Source: Candidatus Omnitrophota bacterium
Lineage (GTDB): Bacteria; Hinthialibacterota; Hinthialibacteria; Hinthialibacterales; JAKPRU01
Reading direction: 5' to 3'
DNA length: 20,019 nucleotides
Assembly: GCA_029557025.1 (NCBI GenBank)
Contig: JAKPRU010000171.1
Coordinates: 1 to 20,019 of the forward strand
Part shown: piece by piece, positions 1-7,866 of the stretch
How positions within the stretch are numbered: the first letter of the stretch is position 1
Layout: each line of letters opens with the position of its first letter
Notes under the pieces: model-generated
Database searches by the model: none
Told to the model about the DNA's origin: nothing
The model's input: the letters and a program-made list of their open reading frames with translations, nothing else
Program-made: the position numbers and the translations under genes

Positions 1-42
1 AAAAGCCTGGATACTGTTTGTTCTGGAAATTTGGGCGAAAAG

Positions 43-1299
43 ATGGCTGTGATGGAGAATCCCTTGCGTTCATTACTGGCATTATCCTGCTACTATCCCC
101 CGCTGCTCAGTCCCCGGTCCATTCAGGTTCAGCGCACTATCGCTAATTTGCCTGCAATAGGGTGGAACGCAACGGTCCTCTGTGCGAAACCGGATACGCT
201 CTGGGGCAAACATGACCCGGAACTGGCTCAAATCTATCCCCCTGTTCGTGAACGGATCGAGGTCAGCGCGGACCCGCTGCTCAAGAAATGGTACGGTCGC
301 CTGTTGCGGCTATTTCCGTTTGCAGGCCGCGTACCGGACCGCTATTTGCCGTGGTCACTACGGGCCGCGAGGGTTGTTCTAAGGAAACTCAAACCGGGCG
401 ATTTCGACGCCATTGCAACATTCGGGAATCCCATGTCCGTCCATCTTGCCGGGGTGATTCTCCGGCGTGCCTGGAAGATTCCATGGATTGCGCATTTCAG
501 CGATCCCTGGGTGGATAATCCCTATTCCGAGCGGCATTTGTTCTCAGATGCCGTCCAGAGAAGGCTTGAGGCTCATGTGATCGGCCATGCGGATGCCGTT
601 GTTTTCACTTCGGAATACACTCGTGAACTGACCATGAAGAAATACCCGTCTTCATGGCAGCAGAAATCGCAGGTCATTCCGCATTCTTTCGACAGCAACC
701 TCTATCCGCAGGTAAGATCGCGCAATGAGAGACTGCTGTTTCGTTCCATCGGGAACTTTTATGGACCGCGTACACCCAAGCCGTTGCTGGAGGCGCTTGT
801 GCGCCTCCGGCAGACTCATCCGGAAGTCCTGGACAACTATTTTTTCGAATTCATCGGGAACTGTCCAGCGGCTTTCGCCGGACTTGTCAAAAAGTATGAT
901 CTCTCAACGGTTGTCGCGTTTCGGGGATCGGTCGGATACCTGGAAAGCCTCGCGTTGATGAAAACGGCGGATGTTCTGTTGCTGATTGATGCCCCCATGG
1001 ATGTGAATTTGTTTCTTCCCTCCAAGTTGATTGATTACCTGGGCAGCGGAAATACCATTCTCGGGATCACTCCGAAAGTCGGGGCATCCGCGGATGTGAT
1101 CCGCTCCGTCGGCGGCCTGGTGGTTCCTCCGGAAGATATTGAAGGAATCACCGAGGCGGTTTTCTCTCTCCATTGGAAATGGCTCGCCGGGGAATTGCAG
1201 CAGAACCCTTACGATCCGAATGAGGTCCGACCGTTTACTATCGCTGCAATCCTGGACCAGTGGCAAGATATACTGGACCGGAACCGGATACCCCTGTAA
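43..1299 (+). CDS. GT-B glycosyltransferase, GT4-like
   Basis: The product is about 418 aa and looks like a cytoplasmic GT-B glycosyltransferase that moves a sugar from a nucleotide donor onto a glycan or lipid acceptor. The N-terminal half starts with a strand followed by YYPPLLSPRSIQ, typical of GT4 acceptor-side domains. SDPW lies near residue 154 and a FTSEYTRE segment near 188. The C-terminal half holds the donor site: IGNFYGPRTPKPLLEAL near 236 and FLPSKLIDYLGSG near 325-336, where GT4 enzymes usually have PSKxxEYLAxG; Asp replaces the usual Glu. The reading frame is open to the window edge, so the start is uncertain. I chose ATG 43 because the conserved N-terminal strand begins just after it; TTG 31 and ATG 52 are alternatives. 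It is followed 73 nt later by a sugar isomerase-like gene on the same strand. Acceptor and donor cannot be told. Confidence 0.85.
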   Translation: MAVMENPLRSLLALSCYYPPLLSPRSIQVQRTIANLPAIGWNATVLCAKPDTLWGKHDPELAQIYPPVRERIEVSADPLLKKWYGRLLRLFPFAGRVPDRYLPWSLRAARVVLRKLKPGDFDAIATFGNPMSVHLAGVILRRAWKIPWIAHFSDPWVDNPYSERHLFSDAVQRRLEAHVIGHADAVVFTSEYTRELTMKKYPSSWQQKSQVIPHSFDSNLYPQVRSRNERLLFRSIGNFYGPRTPKPLLEALVRLRQTHPEVLDNYFFEFIGNCPAAFAGLVKKYDLSTVVAFRGSVGYLESLALMKTADVLLLIDAPMDVNLFLPSKLIDYLGSGNTILGITPKVGASADVIRSVGGLVVPPEDIEGITEAVFSLHWKWLAGELQQNPYDPNEVRPFTIAAILDQWQDILDRNRIPL

Positions 1300-1372
1300 A
1301 AGCCCCTTTTCTATGCTAATTTTCTAAATACAAAGATACCTGATCCTCGCGAAACATACAGGAGAACAAAGC

Positions 1373-2353
1373 ATGAGCGACCGAAACGATCCCAACCGCC
1401 GAGATTTTATTCATACATCGTGTGCCTGCCTGGCGGGCGCAGGCTTGCTTGCCAAGTCGTCACTCGGATGGTCCGCCAATACGGAAAAGAAGCCTGTGAT
1501 TGCCTGCCGAGATGCCAATCTTGGCGAGGTCAAAGCGGCAAGTCCCTGGGAGGCGATGAAAGCCATTGGTGTGGAGGGCGTGGAGGTATACGTGGATTTC
1601 GACCGGAGTTGTCCCGGAATCTCGAAAGGCACAAAAAAATACTCCATCGGATCGGCGGAAAGCATCGCCGACCTTCGGAACGATATCACCGAACAGGGTG
1701 TGCAGATTACCTCATTCTGTCTCGGTAATCATTTTGATGAACGCCCTGAAGAAGAGGTTGCCTTTGTGAGCGATGTTGTCCTTGCGGCCAAACAGCTGAA
1801 CGCGAAGGCCATTCGGATCGATGTTGTGCCACGGAGACTGAAAGATCGCGCCAATTTTCTTCGATTCTCGACCTCGATATGCAGACAACTGGTGGACCTC
1901 GTCAAGGGCACGGAGATCCGTTTCGGAATCGAGAACCATGGCGATACGACGAATGATCCGGAGTTCCTGGACAAGCTCTTTGATGGAGTCGGCTCCGACG
2001 CACTGGGACTGACGCTGGATACGGGGAACTTCTACTGGTTCGGCCATCCCCTGGACGAGCTCTATAAGATCTATGAGAAATACGCGCCCCGCGTTTACCA
2101 CACACACTGCAAGAGTATCAATTATCCCGAGGACAAACAGAACATCCGCCGCGAGATCGGATGGGAGTATGGGAAGTACTGCTGCCCGATTTATGAAGGG
2201 GATATTGATTTCAAGAAGGTGGTGGCGATTCTTCGAGCGGCGGGGTATTCAGAAGATTATTGCATTGAGAACGAATCGCTGGAACGTTTCCCGCAGGAAG
2301 AACGGGGCGCGATTTTGAAGAAGGAAGCGGAACTGCTCCGGAGCCTGGTCTGA
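1373..2353 (+). CDS. Tat-exported sugar phosphate isomerase/epimerase-like TIM barrel protein
   Basis: This is a 326-aa member of the xylose-isomerase-like TIM barrel superfamily (AP endonuclease 2 fold). The N-terminus has a twin-arginine signal: NRRDFIHTS at residues 8-16, a hydrophobic stretch to about 29, then a small-residue region ending in WSA. It is therefore probably exported folded. Likely metal ligands are spread as in the family: EVYVDF near 66, GIENHG near 180, LTLDTGNFYW near 205, YHTHCKS near 232 and CIENES near 295. The start is supported by AGGAG nine bases before ATG. The gene sits between a glycosyltransferase and a hexosamine-kinase-like gene, so a role in sugar metabolism is likely. 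The substrate is not predictable; many such proteins in polysaccharide-degrading bacteria are annotated only to family level. Confidence 0.88.
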   Translation: MSDRNDPNRRDFIHTSCACLAGAGLLAKSSLGWSANTEKKPVIACRDANLGEVKAASPWEAMKAIGVEGVEVYVDFDRSCPGISKGTKKYSIGSAESIADLRNDITEQGVQITSFCLGNHFDERPEEEVAFVSDVVLAAKQLNAKAIRIDVVPRRLKDRANFLRFSTSICRQLVDLVKGTEIRFGIENHGDTTNDPEFLDKLFDGVGSDALGLTLDTGNFYWFGHPLDELYKIYEKYAPRVYHTHCKSINYPEDKQNIRREIGWEYGKYCCPIYEGDIDFKKVVAILRAAGYSEDYCIENESLERFPQEERGAILKKEAELLRSLV

Positions 2354-2393
2354 AATCCGAAATCAATCAGAGTCTTCACGGCAGGCCGTGACA

Positions 2394-3410
2394 ATGCAGA
2401 ACCTCCCTTGCGTGATCGGGATTGACGGCGGAGCCACCCGGACTCGCGGTATTCTCACCGATCTGGAGGGGCATATTCTCGCCCGGCGGAAAGCGCCGGG
2501 TACGAATTACCACCACACCGGATTGCAGAAAACGGCAGATATTCTCCATCGCCTCTGTCAGGACTTGCTGAAACAGGCGGGCCGGGAGCCGGAGTGTCTC
2601 CGATCTGTCTGTATGGGATTGGCAGGTGTGGGAAGACCGACCGACCGCCAACTTCTGCAAGGACAACTTTCCGCGCGATTTCCAGAGGAAATCTTGCTCT
2701 TGGAGACAGACGCAAGCATTGCGCTTCATGGAGGCTGTCTGTCCGGGAAGGGAATCCTGGTTATCGTCGGAACCGGTTCGATTGTTTATGGGCAACGTAA
2801 GGATGGAATAACCGCGAGAGTGGGCGGATATGGCCCGCTCTTGAGCGATGACGGCAGCGGATATGCAATCGCCCGGGCCGGTTTGCGGGTGATCATGCTC
2901 GCGAGGGACGGAATGGTTCCCCCCACGGCGATTCGTGACAAGATACTGGGAAGACTAGGTCTCCAAAGCGAAGATGAACTTGTTGAATGGGCCATGAACC
3001 CCCAGACGGATAAGGCAGAGATCGCCCGCCTGGCCTGTGAGGTATTCGAATCCGTTATTGAGGGTGATGAAACAGCCCAGAGAATCATCCGGGATGCCGC
3101 CGGTATGGTCGGACAGGCTGTGCAGTGTGTTGCGGGCAAGTTGAATCTCGGCGAGATGTTCGTTGCGGTACTGACCGGCGGGGTAGTCGAACACCATGAT
3201 GTGTATTTCGATCTTGTAAAAGGAGAAATACAGGTTCGGCTGCCGGGAGCGGAAGTGGTTCATCCGATCCTGGAGCCGGTGAAAGGCGCCGTGCTGAAAG
3301 CGCTGGAATCCCTGGGTATCCCGACGGAGGAATCCCTGATCGCGAATCTGAAAGAATCCGAGATGTCCGGGGAATCAGGAACCAATATCACCGAGGCAGA
3401 GTGGGCCTGA
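2394..3410 (+). CDS. BadF/BadG/BcrA/BcrD-family kinase, probably N-acetylglucosamine kinase-like
   Basis: The product is about 338 aa with an ASKHA (actin/hexokinase) fold. GIDGGATRTRG near residue 9 is the first phosphate motif; LETDASIALHGG near 104 carries the likely catalytic Asp; VGTGSIVYG near 125 is the second phosphate motif; VGGYGPLLSDDGSG follows, and VLTGGVVEH near 259 matches the adenosine motif. This pattern is that of the BadF/BadG ATPase family, which includes N-acetylglucosamine and glucosamine kinases. In sugar-gene surroundings a cytoplasmic amino-sugar kinase is the best reading; the benzoyl-CoA-reductase activator role is unlikely because the cysteine cluster of those subunits is absent. 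ATG 2394 is preferred because GGCAGG lies 8 nt upstream; GTG 2388 is possible. It starts about 40 nt after the isomerase-like gene and probably shares its transcript. Confidence 0.82.
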   Translation: MQNLPCVIGIDGGATRTRGILTDLEGHILARRKAPGTNYHHTGLQKTADILHRLCQDLLKQAGREPECLRSVCMGLAGVGRPTDRQLLQGQLSARFPEEILLLETDASIALHGGCLSGKGILVIVGTGSIVYGQRKDGITARVGGYGPLLSDDGSGYAIARAGLRVIMLARDGMVPPTAIRDKILGRLGLQSEDELVEWAMNPQTDKAEIARLACEVFESVIEGDETAQRIIRDAAGMVGQAVQCVAGKLNLGEMFVAVLTGGVVEHHDVYFDLVKGEIQVRLPGAEVVHPILEPVKGAVLKALESLGIPTEESLIANLKESEMSGESGTNITEAEWA

Positions 3411-3428
3411 TCGGTCTAATGAACTCAA

Positions 3429-3465
3429 CCCCCACCTAACCTCCCCTGATCTTCGGGGGAGGGAA
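3429..3465. repeat. partial copy of a GC-rich palindromic intergenic repeat
   Basis: The stretch reads CCCCCACCTAA followed by a 7-bp hairpin and a GGGA tail. It matches the left half of the larger element at 12867-12950 (CCCCCACCTCA plus a CCTCCCC/GGGGAGG hairpin). A related, inverted piece lies at 11453-11493. It occupies the gap between two convergent genes. Confidence 0.6.
3440..3462. terminator. putative bidirectional hairpin terminator between convergent genes
   Basis: CCTCCCC at 3440-3446 pairs perfectly with GGGGAGG at 3456-3462 around a 9-nt loop. It lies between the stop of the kinase gene and the stop of the convergent GGDEF gene, where a shared terminator is expected. There is no clean T-run on either side, so if it terminates it does so mainly through the strong stem. 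The same hairpin is part of the dispersed repeat described here. Confidence 0.45.
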
Positions 3466-3535
3466 ATCCAGAGGCTTTTGAGACAGGCTCAGGAGCCTTG
3501 CCCCCCTGTTCGATGACATTGAGTTCGGAACCGAT

Positions 3536-4546
3536 TCAGCCGGTACGTTGATCGATCCGGAAACTGCTTTTCCGCACAGATTGGTCTTTCGAGACACTCT
3601 TTGCGTACTCTTTCATCTCGGCGGACAGTTCGGAGATTTTCAGGAAATTATCCAGTCTGCGGTATTGATTGGTAACTACACCGATCGAGATGGTCATTAT
3701 GGGGAATTGCACAGGCTGGTGTTGACGGCTCTGGGCTTCAATGTATCCCTTAGCCATGTCCTCTTCATCATATTGGAATGGGATCAGTGTATCGAAGGAA
3801 TTCGTGATATATGTGCAGATCGGATCTGCGCAATGATAATCGACGACAAGGATGAAATCGTCTCCGCCGATGTGACCGACAAAATCTCCCTTCCGCCCAT
3901 ACATCACAACGCTCTCGTTGAGAATCGTTGCCGTAATTCGAATGATATTGTCGCCCCGAGCGTACCCGTACTTATCGTTAAACGCCTTGAAATTATCGAG
4001 GTCCGCATAACAAACAGCGAGAGGCAAACCGGCATCCACACGGCGCATGATCTGTTCCTCAATATAGATACTGCCGGGAAGACCGGTAAGTGGGTTTGAA
4101 ATCTGAAGACGGGTATTCCTTCGCAGCGCGGTCTCCACCCTCGCAGCCAGGATTTCGGGAGCGAACGGTTTGTTGAGGTAATCTTCCGCCCCTGCCTCCA
4201 GGGCTTTGATTTCCCCCTCCAGACTTTTCCGGCCGATAATAATCGTGATCGGCATGGTAAAGGTCATGGGGTTTTCTTTGAGCGCCTCGGTGATACGCAG
4301 AGCTCGCTCCCCCAAACCGTCCATGTCCAGAATCAGGATATTGGGAACGCTTCGGAGAATATGTTCCTGTAAGCCTTTCTGGGCCGGTTGAGCGTCGATG
4401 ACATATCCCGCACGGGCCAGGTAATTTAAATACTCTTGATTTTCATCGGATATCCCTGCCACCAAAAGCGTTCTTGGTTCGCATATCCGGCGGTTATCAC
4501 CCCCGAAAGGTTTTCGTAAATCAAGTGGCACAACCTGACTCGCCAT
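3536..4546 (-). CDS. response regulator with degenerate receiver and GGDEF diguanylate cyclase domain
   Basis: This 336-aa protein has a receiver-like domain (about 25-140) joined to a GGDEF domain (about 150-325), a PleD-like layout that makes c-di-GMP in the cytoplasm. The cyclase half looks active: DLDNFKAFND at 182-191 holds metal- and base-binding residues, RGD at 197-199 has the guanine-contacting Asp, and the active-site loop is GGDDF at 227-231. An RxxD inhibitory site (R218, D221) sits exactly five residues before it, so product feedback is likely. The receiver half is odd: the phospho-acceptor position is present (D74, in LDMDG) and so is the KPF lysine (K126), but the acidic pair is replaced by Ala-Gly (A30, G31) and the conserved Thr/Ser position is hydrophobic. 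Phosphorylation control is therefore doubtful. It appears to be a single-gene unit. Confidence 0.9.
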   Translation of the reverse strand: MASQVVPLDLRKPFGGDNRRICEPRTLLVAGISDENQEYLNYLARAGYVIDAQPAQKGLQEHILRSVPNILILDMDGLGERALRITEALKENPMTFTMPITIIIGRKSLEGEIKALEAGAEDYLNKPFAPEILAARVETALRRNTRLQISNPLTGLPGSIYIEEQIMRRVDAGLPLAVCYADLDNFKAFNDKYGYARGDNIIRITATILNESVVMYGRKGDFVGHIGGDDFILVVDYHCADPICTYITNSFDTLIPFQYDEEDMAKGYIEAQSRQHQPVQFPIMTISIGVVTNQYRRLDNFLKISELSAEMKEYAKSVSKDQSVRKSSFRIDQRTG

Positions 4547-4691
4547 AATGACTCATCGCCATCCATAGAGACCAAAAAGAGTCAAGACCACGAAATTCTG
4601 CGTAAGACTTTGCGGATACAGACTACACCAGGGAATCAATGAAACCGTACTGTATCACGCGATCATTGGAAACGCAATAAAACTTTACCCG

Positions 4692-4720
4692 AAAAAATGC
4701 GATCCAAGGGGGGTCTCCCC
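4692..4720 (-). terminator. weak candidate terminator after the coiled-coil protein gene
   Basis: Read on the minus strand, a 4-bp GGGG/CCCC stem with a 3-nt loop (4710-4720) lies about 10 nt after the stop of the 4730-5491 gene. A run of six T follows about ten bases later (complement of 4692-4697). The stem is short and the spacing to the T-run is loose, so this is tentative. Confidence 0.3.
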
Positions 4721-4729
4721 GTCGAGGAA

Positions 4730-5491
4730 TCAGGCAAAAAGGTCCAGGCGAGTCCCGGAAGAAGGGATGGAACCCTGTCCGCCGCCATACGATGCGCCAA
4801 GGAGAGTGGCCACCGTACCGAGATTTCCCGAAACGGCATTCCCGGCAGTCTGTTGTGCGCTTTCGAAGTTTTTCTGAAGCCGGTCCAGCTCGACCTTCCG
4901 CTTTTCGCGATCAATCCTCTCTTCTTTTCGTTCCAGTTCGCTGACTTTTCTTTTGGCAGCGAGCGTCTCTATCAAATCTCCCTCGCTCATGGCCTGCTCG
5001 AGCTGACGTTCTGTTTGCTCTTTTTTGTTCTCCACACGGTCTTGCTGAATATCGAGAGTCCGTTTATCCCGTTCAATATCCTGAGTATTCGGGCCTTGTG
5101 CCGTGGCACGCATCTTGTCCTGCGGGGAGGTTTCTTCGGCTTTCTCTGTGTTCCTTTCCGGAGCGACGCGATTGTCTCGATCCTGTTCCCGTTCCGCCTC
5201 GATAATCGGGTTCGCGGGTCGATCCCGGCTGACCACGGTTGTCAACCCGGCGTTATAGACAGGATACCCGTTGCGGTTGCCCTGAGTGAAAGTCCGATGG
5301 GAATACAGAACGTCCTCGCCGCGCAGAAGGGCTCGGGTTCGCAGGCGCGTTTCATTCCGTTGCTCCTGGGCAGTGACCAGAAAGGCGGTTTGCCGGGGGG
5401 TAGCCGTGACATCCACCGCCGGTTCACCGGGGTCCGGTGTGAACCGAATGGTGGGCGGCGGAGAATAGGATGCGGAAATCGGATCGACCAT
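4730..5491 (-). CDS. unrecognised charged coiled-coil protein
   Basis: I do not recognise this 253-aa product. It has no signal peptide or membrane segment. Residues 1-95 are low in charge and Pro/Thr-rich, with a motif GNRNGYPVYNAGLTTVVS at about 71-88. Residues 96-215 are very rich in Glu, Lys, Arg and Gln with heptad-like spacing, so a long coiled coil is likely. The last 40 residues are Gly/Ser-rich and hydrophobic, ending LDLFA. The layout (disordered head, coiled coil, Gly-rich tail) resembles scaffold or secreted structural proteins, but no HExxH or other catalytic motif is visible. The start at ATG 5491 is preferred over ATG 5548 because GAGGAG lies upstream (12 nt, slightly long) and the extra 19 residues are not convincing. 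It follows lipB on the same strand after 63 nt. Confidence 0.65.
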   Translation of the reverse strand: MVDPISASYSPPPTIRFTPDPGEPAVDVTATPRQTAFLVTAQEQRNETRLRTRALLRGEDVLYSHRTFTQGNRNGYPVYNAGLTTVVSRDRPANPIIEAEREQDRDNRVAPERNTEKAEETSPQDKMRATAQGPNTQDIERDKRTLDIQQDRVENKKEQTERQLEQAMSEGDLIETLAAKRKVSELERKEERIDREKRKVELDRLQKNFESAQQTAGNAVSGNLGTVATLLGASYGGGQGSIPSSGTRLDLFA

Positions 5492-5554
5492 AACCGTGTG
5501 AGTCTCCTCAGACAGAGCTCTACAGTGCAAGTATATCTCACAAATCATGCAAAA

Positions 5555-6292
5555 TCAATCGGTTGTCGATCCCAATTCAGGAGAATCGAATTGCGCAAGG
5601 ATATTCTCCCATCCCGTCGCGTCCATGGAGAACAAACTTAGATTTAACTCCTGCGCGAGAGTTTCGGCAAAAGGATGACAGAATTGGTCGGCGCTGGGGC
5701 TGTGTCCGATTTCTCGACGGATCGAGGTGACAATCATATCGGGCATCCCACACGGAATCAGGTATGAAAACGCATCCAGATCGGGATCGAGATTGACCGA
5801 TAAGCCGTGCATGGTTCGACCGCGACGCAGACGTATTCCGATGGAAGCAATTTTCCGATTCTCAATCCACACTCCGGGATGCCCGGGAACCGTCGTGCCC
5901 GAAAGCCCCCACAATTCCAGAACACGAAGGATTGTTCTCTCCAGGATACCAACATATCGACGGGGTGAACAAGAAAGACTTCGGAGTCCGATCAACGGAT
6001 AGGCGACAAATTGTCCGGGACCATGATAAGTCGCTTTTCCGCCGCGTTTCACATAAACGATCGGGATATTCTTCCCCCGCAGTTCGGTTTCATTCGTTCG
6101 CAGATCACCGGAGCCGCCGGATGTCCCGATGGTGATCACCGGTGGATGCTCCAAAGTCAAGAGCATATCGGGACACCTGTTCTGTTCCTGTATCCCGGAT
6201 ATTTCTTCCTGAACTTGAAGAGCCTCCTCGTACGGAACAAGGCCAAGATGAACATGAAAAAGATTGCCGTGATTCACTGCATGGATCTCCAT
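5555..6292 (-). CDS. lipB: octanoyltransferase LipB
   Basis: This 245-aa cytoplasmic enzyme moves the octanoyl group from acyl carrier protein to a lysine on lipoyl domains, the first step of endogenous lipoate synthesis. The family signature RGGKATYHGPGQ is at 83-94, followed by AYPLI. The catalytic Lys is K147 in NRKIASIGI and the acyl-accepting Cys is C181 in LIPCGM, with HGLSVNLDPDL between them. The length is close to that of typical LipB proteins, slightly long at the C-terminus. No clear ribosome binding site is seen before ATG 6292, but the N-terminus lines up with the family. No lipA is in the window. It is the first gene of a minus-strand pair with the coiled-coil protein; a link between the two is not apparent. 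Confidence 0.95.
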   Translation of the reverse strand: MEIHAVNHGNLFHVHLGLVPYEEALQVQEEISGIQEQNRCPDMLLTLEHPPVITIGTSGGSGDLRTNETELRGKNIPIVYVKRGGKATYHGPGQFVAYPLIGLRSLSCSPRRYVGILERTILRVLELWGLSGTTVPGHPGVWIENRKIASIGIRLRRGRTMHGLSVNLDPDLDAFSYLIPCGMPDMIVTSIRREIGHSPSADQFCHPFAETLAQELNLSLFSMDATGWENILAQFDSPELGSTTD

Positions 6293-6307
6293 GTTTTATA
6301 GTAGCAT

Positions 6308-6327
6308 GGATTGTGGATTGCGGATTG
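6308..6327 (+). repeat. short tandem repeat of GGATTG
   Basis: GGATTG occurs three times at a 7-nt period (6308, 6315, 6322), separated by single bases T and C. It lies 16 nt upstream of the lipB start codon, inside the divergent lipB / YIP1-gene spacer (6293-6511). The rest of that spacer shows only a TAGAAT at 6473-6478 that could be a -10 box for the plus-strand gene, with no good -35. Confidence 0.5.
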
Positions 6328-6511
6328 AAGAAGGGACAGGTAAAGGATGAGTCCGGTGAATTCAATCTTCCCCGCGTCTTCAGTGGTCTTTTTGGGGAAT
6401 CGTGCGTGGAAACGTGAGAGATGAAACAGATTCTCCAATGCGACTTGAACTTTATGCAGGCGATGTTCCATGTAGAATCTCAATCATCATGAGAAGACAC
6501 GAGAGGCCATT

Positions 6512-7387
6512 GTGAACGCAGACGATCAACACCCCCCTACTCCCGATAATCCCTTTGGTGCGGAGGATTCCGGCACACCCGGCAATTCCGATCAGCCGAT
6601 GCACCCTGCGAGTGACGGACAGCAGGAAAGCAAATCGACAGGCTTGGATTCGCACACTTTCCAATGGGGAAATGAAGGCAAATCCCGAATGTGGAAATCG
6701 GATGGAACAATCGGAGGCGGGGAGGAATATTACACTCCGGCCTGGGAACGTCGCTCGGAGATCGGCTTTTCCAGAGCGCTATTCAAGACCATCGGAGAGG
6801 TTCTTTTCAATCCTGCTGAGGCATTTCGCTCGGTGCCGGTGCGGGGGGATATCGGCGGGCCGTTGCTGTTTGCGGTCCTGCTGGGCACAGTGGGGACAGT
6901 GTTCCAGGCATTCTATCAGGTTGTGTGGATCGGCCTCAGCCTGACAGAGGATTTTGGTGTCTCGGATGTGGGCACGAGAGTCACGGCAACCATTGTGATG
7001 TTGGTACTGTCGCCGGTAATGATATCCATTGGAACTTTTCTCTCTACCGCCATTCTTCACGTTTTCCTATTCTTGTTGGGGGGCGCGAATCGGCCGTTCG
7101 AGGCTTCATTCAAAGTGATCGCCTATGTCGGTGGCGCTACCGCAATTTTTGATCTTATTCCCGTATGTGGCTTCCTGTTCATTCTGGTTTGGGGCACGGT
7201 TTGCACGATCATCGGGGCAAAGCAGGCGCACAAAACAGATACTTGGCGAGCGGTTCTGGCGGTGCTTCTCCCAATGTTGTTCTGCTGTTGTTGCCTGGCT
7301 GCGCTTGCGGCTATGGCCGTTTCCGTGGGGATTCTCGGCGCGAAGATGGCGTCACAGGCCAATCTCTTTGAAGGGCTATTGAGGTAG
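6512..7387 (+). CDS. YIP1-family integral membrane protein
   Basis: This 291-aa product has a hydrophilic, Pro/Gly/Asp-rich N-terminal tail of about 85 residues, then a YIP1-type membrane domain with five predicted hydrophobic segments (about residues 115-135, 150-170, 178-195, 205-230 and 243-275). The segment EIGFSRALFKTIGEVLFNPAEAFRSVP before the first helix is typical of bacterial YIP1 proteins, in its parts EIGF and FNPAEAF. CCCC occurs in the last helix. The function of bacterial YIP1 proteins is unknown. The start is GTG 6512, preceded by GAGAGG at 5 nt; no in-frame ATG fits better. The DUF2752 gene follows 20 nt later, a pairing that suggests one transcript and shared membrane work. 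Confidence 0.85.
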   Translation: MNADDQHPPTPDNPFGAEDSGTPGNSDQPMHPASDGQQESKSTGLDSHTFQWGNEGKSRMWKSDGTIGGGEEYYTPAWERRSEIGFSRALFKTIGEVLFNPAEAFRSVPVRGDIGGPLLFAVLLGTVGTVFQAFYQVVWIGLSLTEDFGVSDVGTRVTATIVMLVLSPVMISIGTFLSTAILHVFLFLLGGANRPFEASFKVIAYVGGATAIFDLIPVCGFLFILVWGTVCTIIGAKQAHKTDTWRAVLAVLLPMLFCCCCLAALAAMAVSVGILGAKMASQANLFEGLLR

Positions 7388-7407
7388 AACGATCGGGAGG
7401 AAGGAGA

Positions 7408-7824
7408 GTGATCCTGTCTATCCGGCGTTTGGGAAAGCAGGAAATCGATCACGAGATGATCTGGGGGGCCGTGATTCTTTTTGTTTTTGCGGCGGCACGC
7501 TGGTTCCCCTTTCAGACAATTCACCCGCCTTCGTGTCCGTGGAAGATGCTCACCGGATATCCGTGTTGCACATGTGGAATGACCCGAAGCCTGTTGGCTT
7601 TTGCGCAAGGTAACCCGGTAGCGGCCCTGGCGTGGAATCCACTGATCGGAATGCTGGCGATAGCCGCGTCGATCTATTTTCTTTATGCGCTTGTTGTGTT
7701 GAGCCTGCGTTTGCCCCGCGTCCGCATTTCCCTGACCGGAATCCGGGAACGAAATGGAATCCGTCTCCTCATCCTTTTTGCGATTGTCGGCAATTGGGTG
7801 TACCTGATTATACAGGGACGGTAA
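7408..7824 (+). CDS. DUF2752 family membrane protein
   Basis: This 138-aa membrane protein carries the DUF2752 signature: C43-P, TGYPC at 49-53, CGMTR at 56-60 and AWNPL near 75-79. It has about three hydrophobic segments (about 18-33, 80-100 and 118-135). The conserved Cys pairs suggest metal or disulfide chemistry on one membrane face, but the family has no established activity. The start is GTG 7408 with GGGAGG eight bases before it, a strong site. It lies 20 nt after the YIP1-family gene, and the two are probably cotranscribed. Confidence 0.9.
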   Translation: MILSIRRLGKQEIDHEMIWGAVILFVFAAARWFPFQTIHPPSCPWKMLTGYPCCTCGMTRSLLAFAQGNPVAALAWNPLIGMLAIAASIYFLYALVVLSLRLPRVRISLTGIRERNGIRLLILFAIVGNWVYLIIQGR

Positions 7825-7866
7825 TCCGTCCTGCACATCCCGCCCGGGGGCCTCTTTCCAGGAGGT

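Noticed and set aside
3536..4546. Possible hybrid-specificity (cGAMP-making) GGDEF enzyme
   Set aside because: The guanine-contacting Asn (N190) and Asp (D199) are both present, as in ordinary diguanylate cyclases.
4697..5641. Long plus-strand open frame, Phe/Leu-rich
   Set aside because: It is antisense to the coiled-coil gene and the end of lipB; Phe/Leu richness is what the complement of Lys/Glu codons gives, and no domain is visible.
7123..7836. 237-codon minus-strand open frame
   Set aside because: It is antisense to the YIP1 and DUF2752 genes, which carry clear family motifs.
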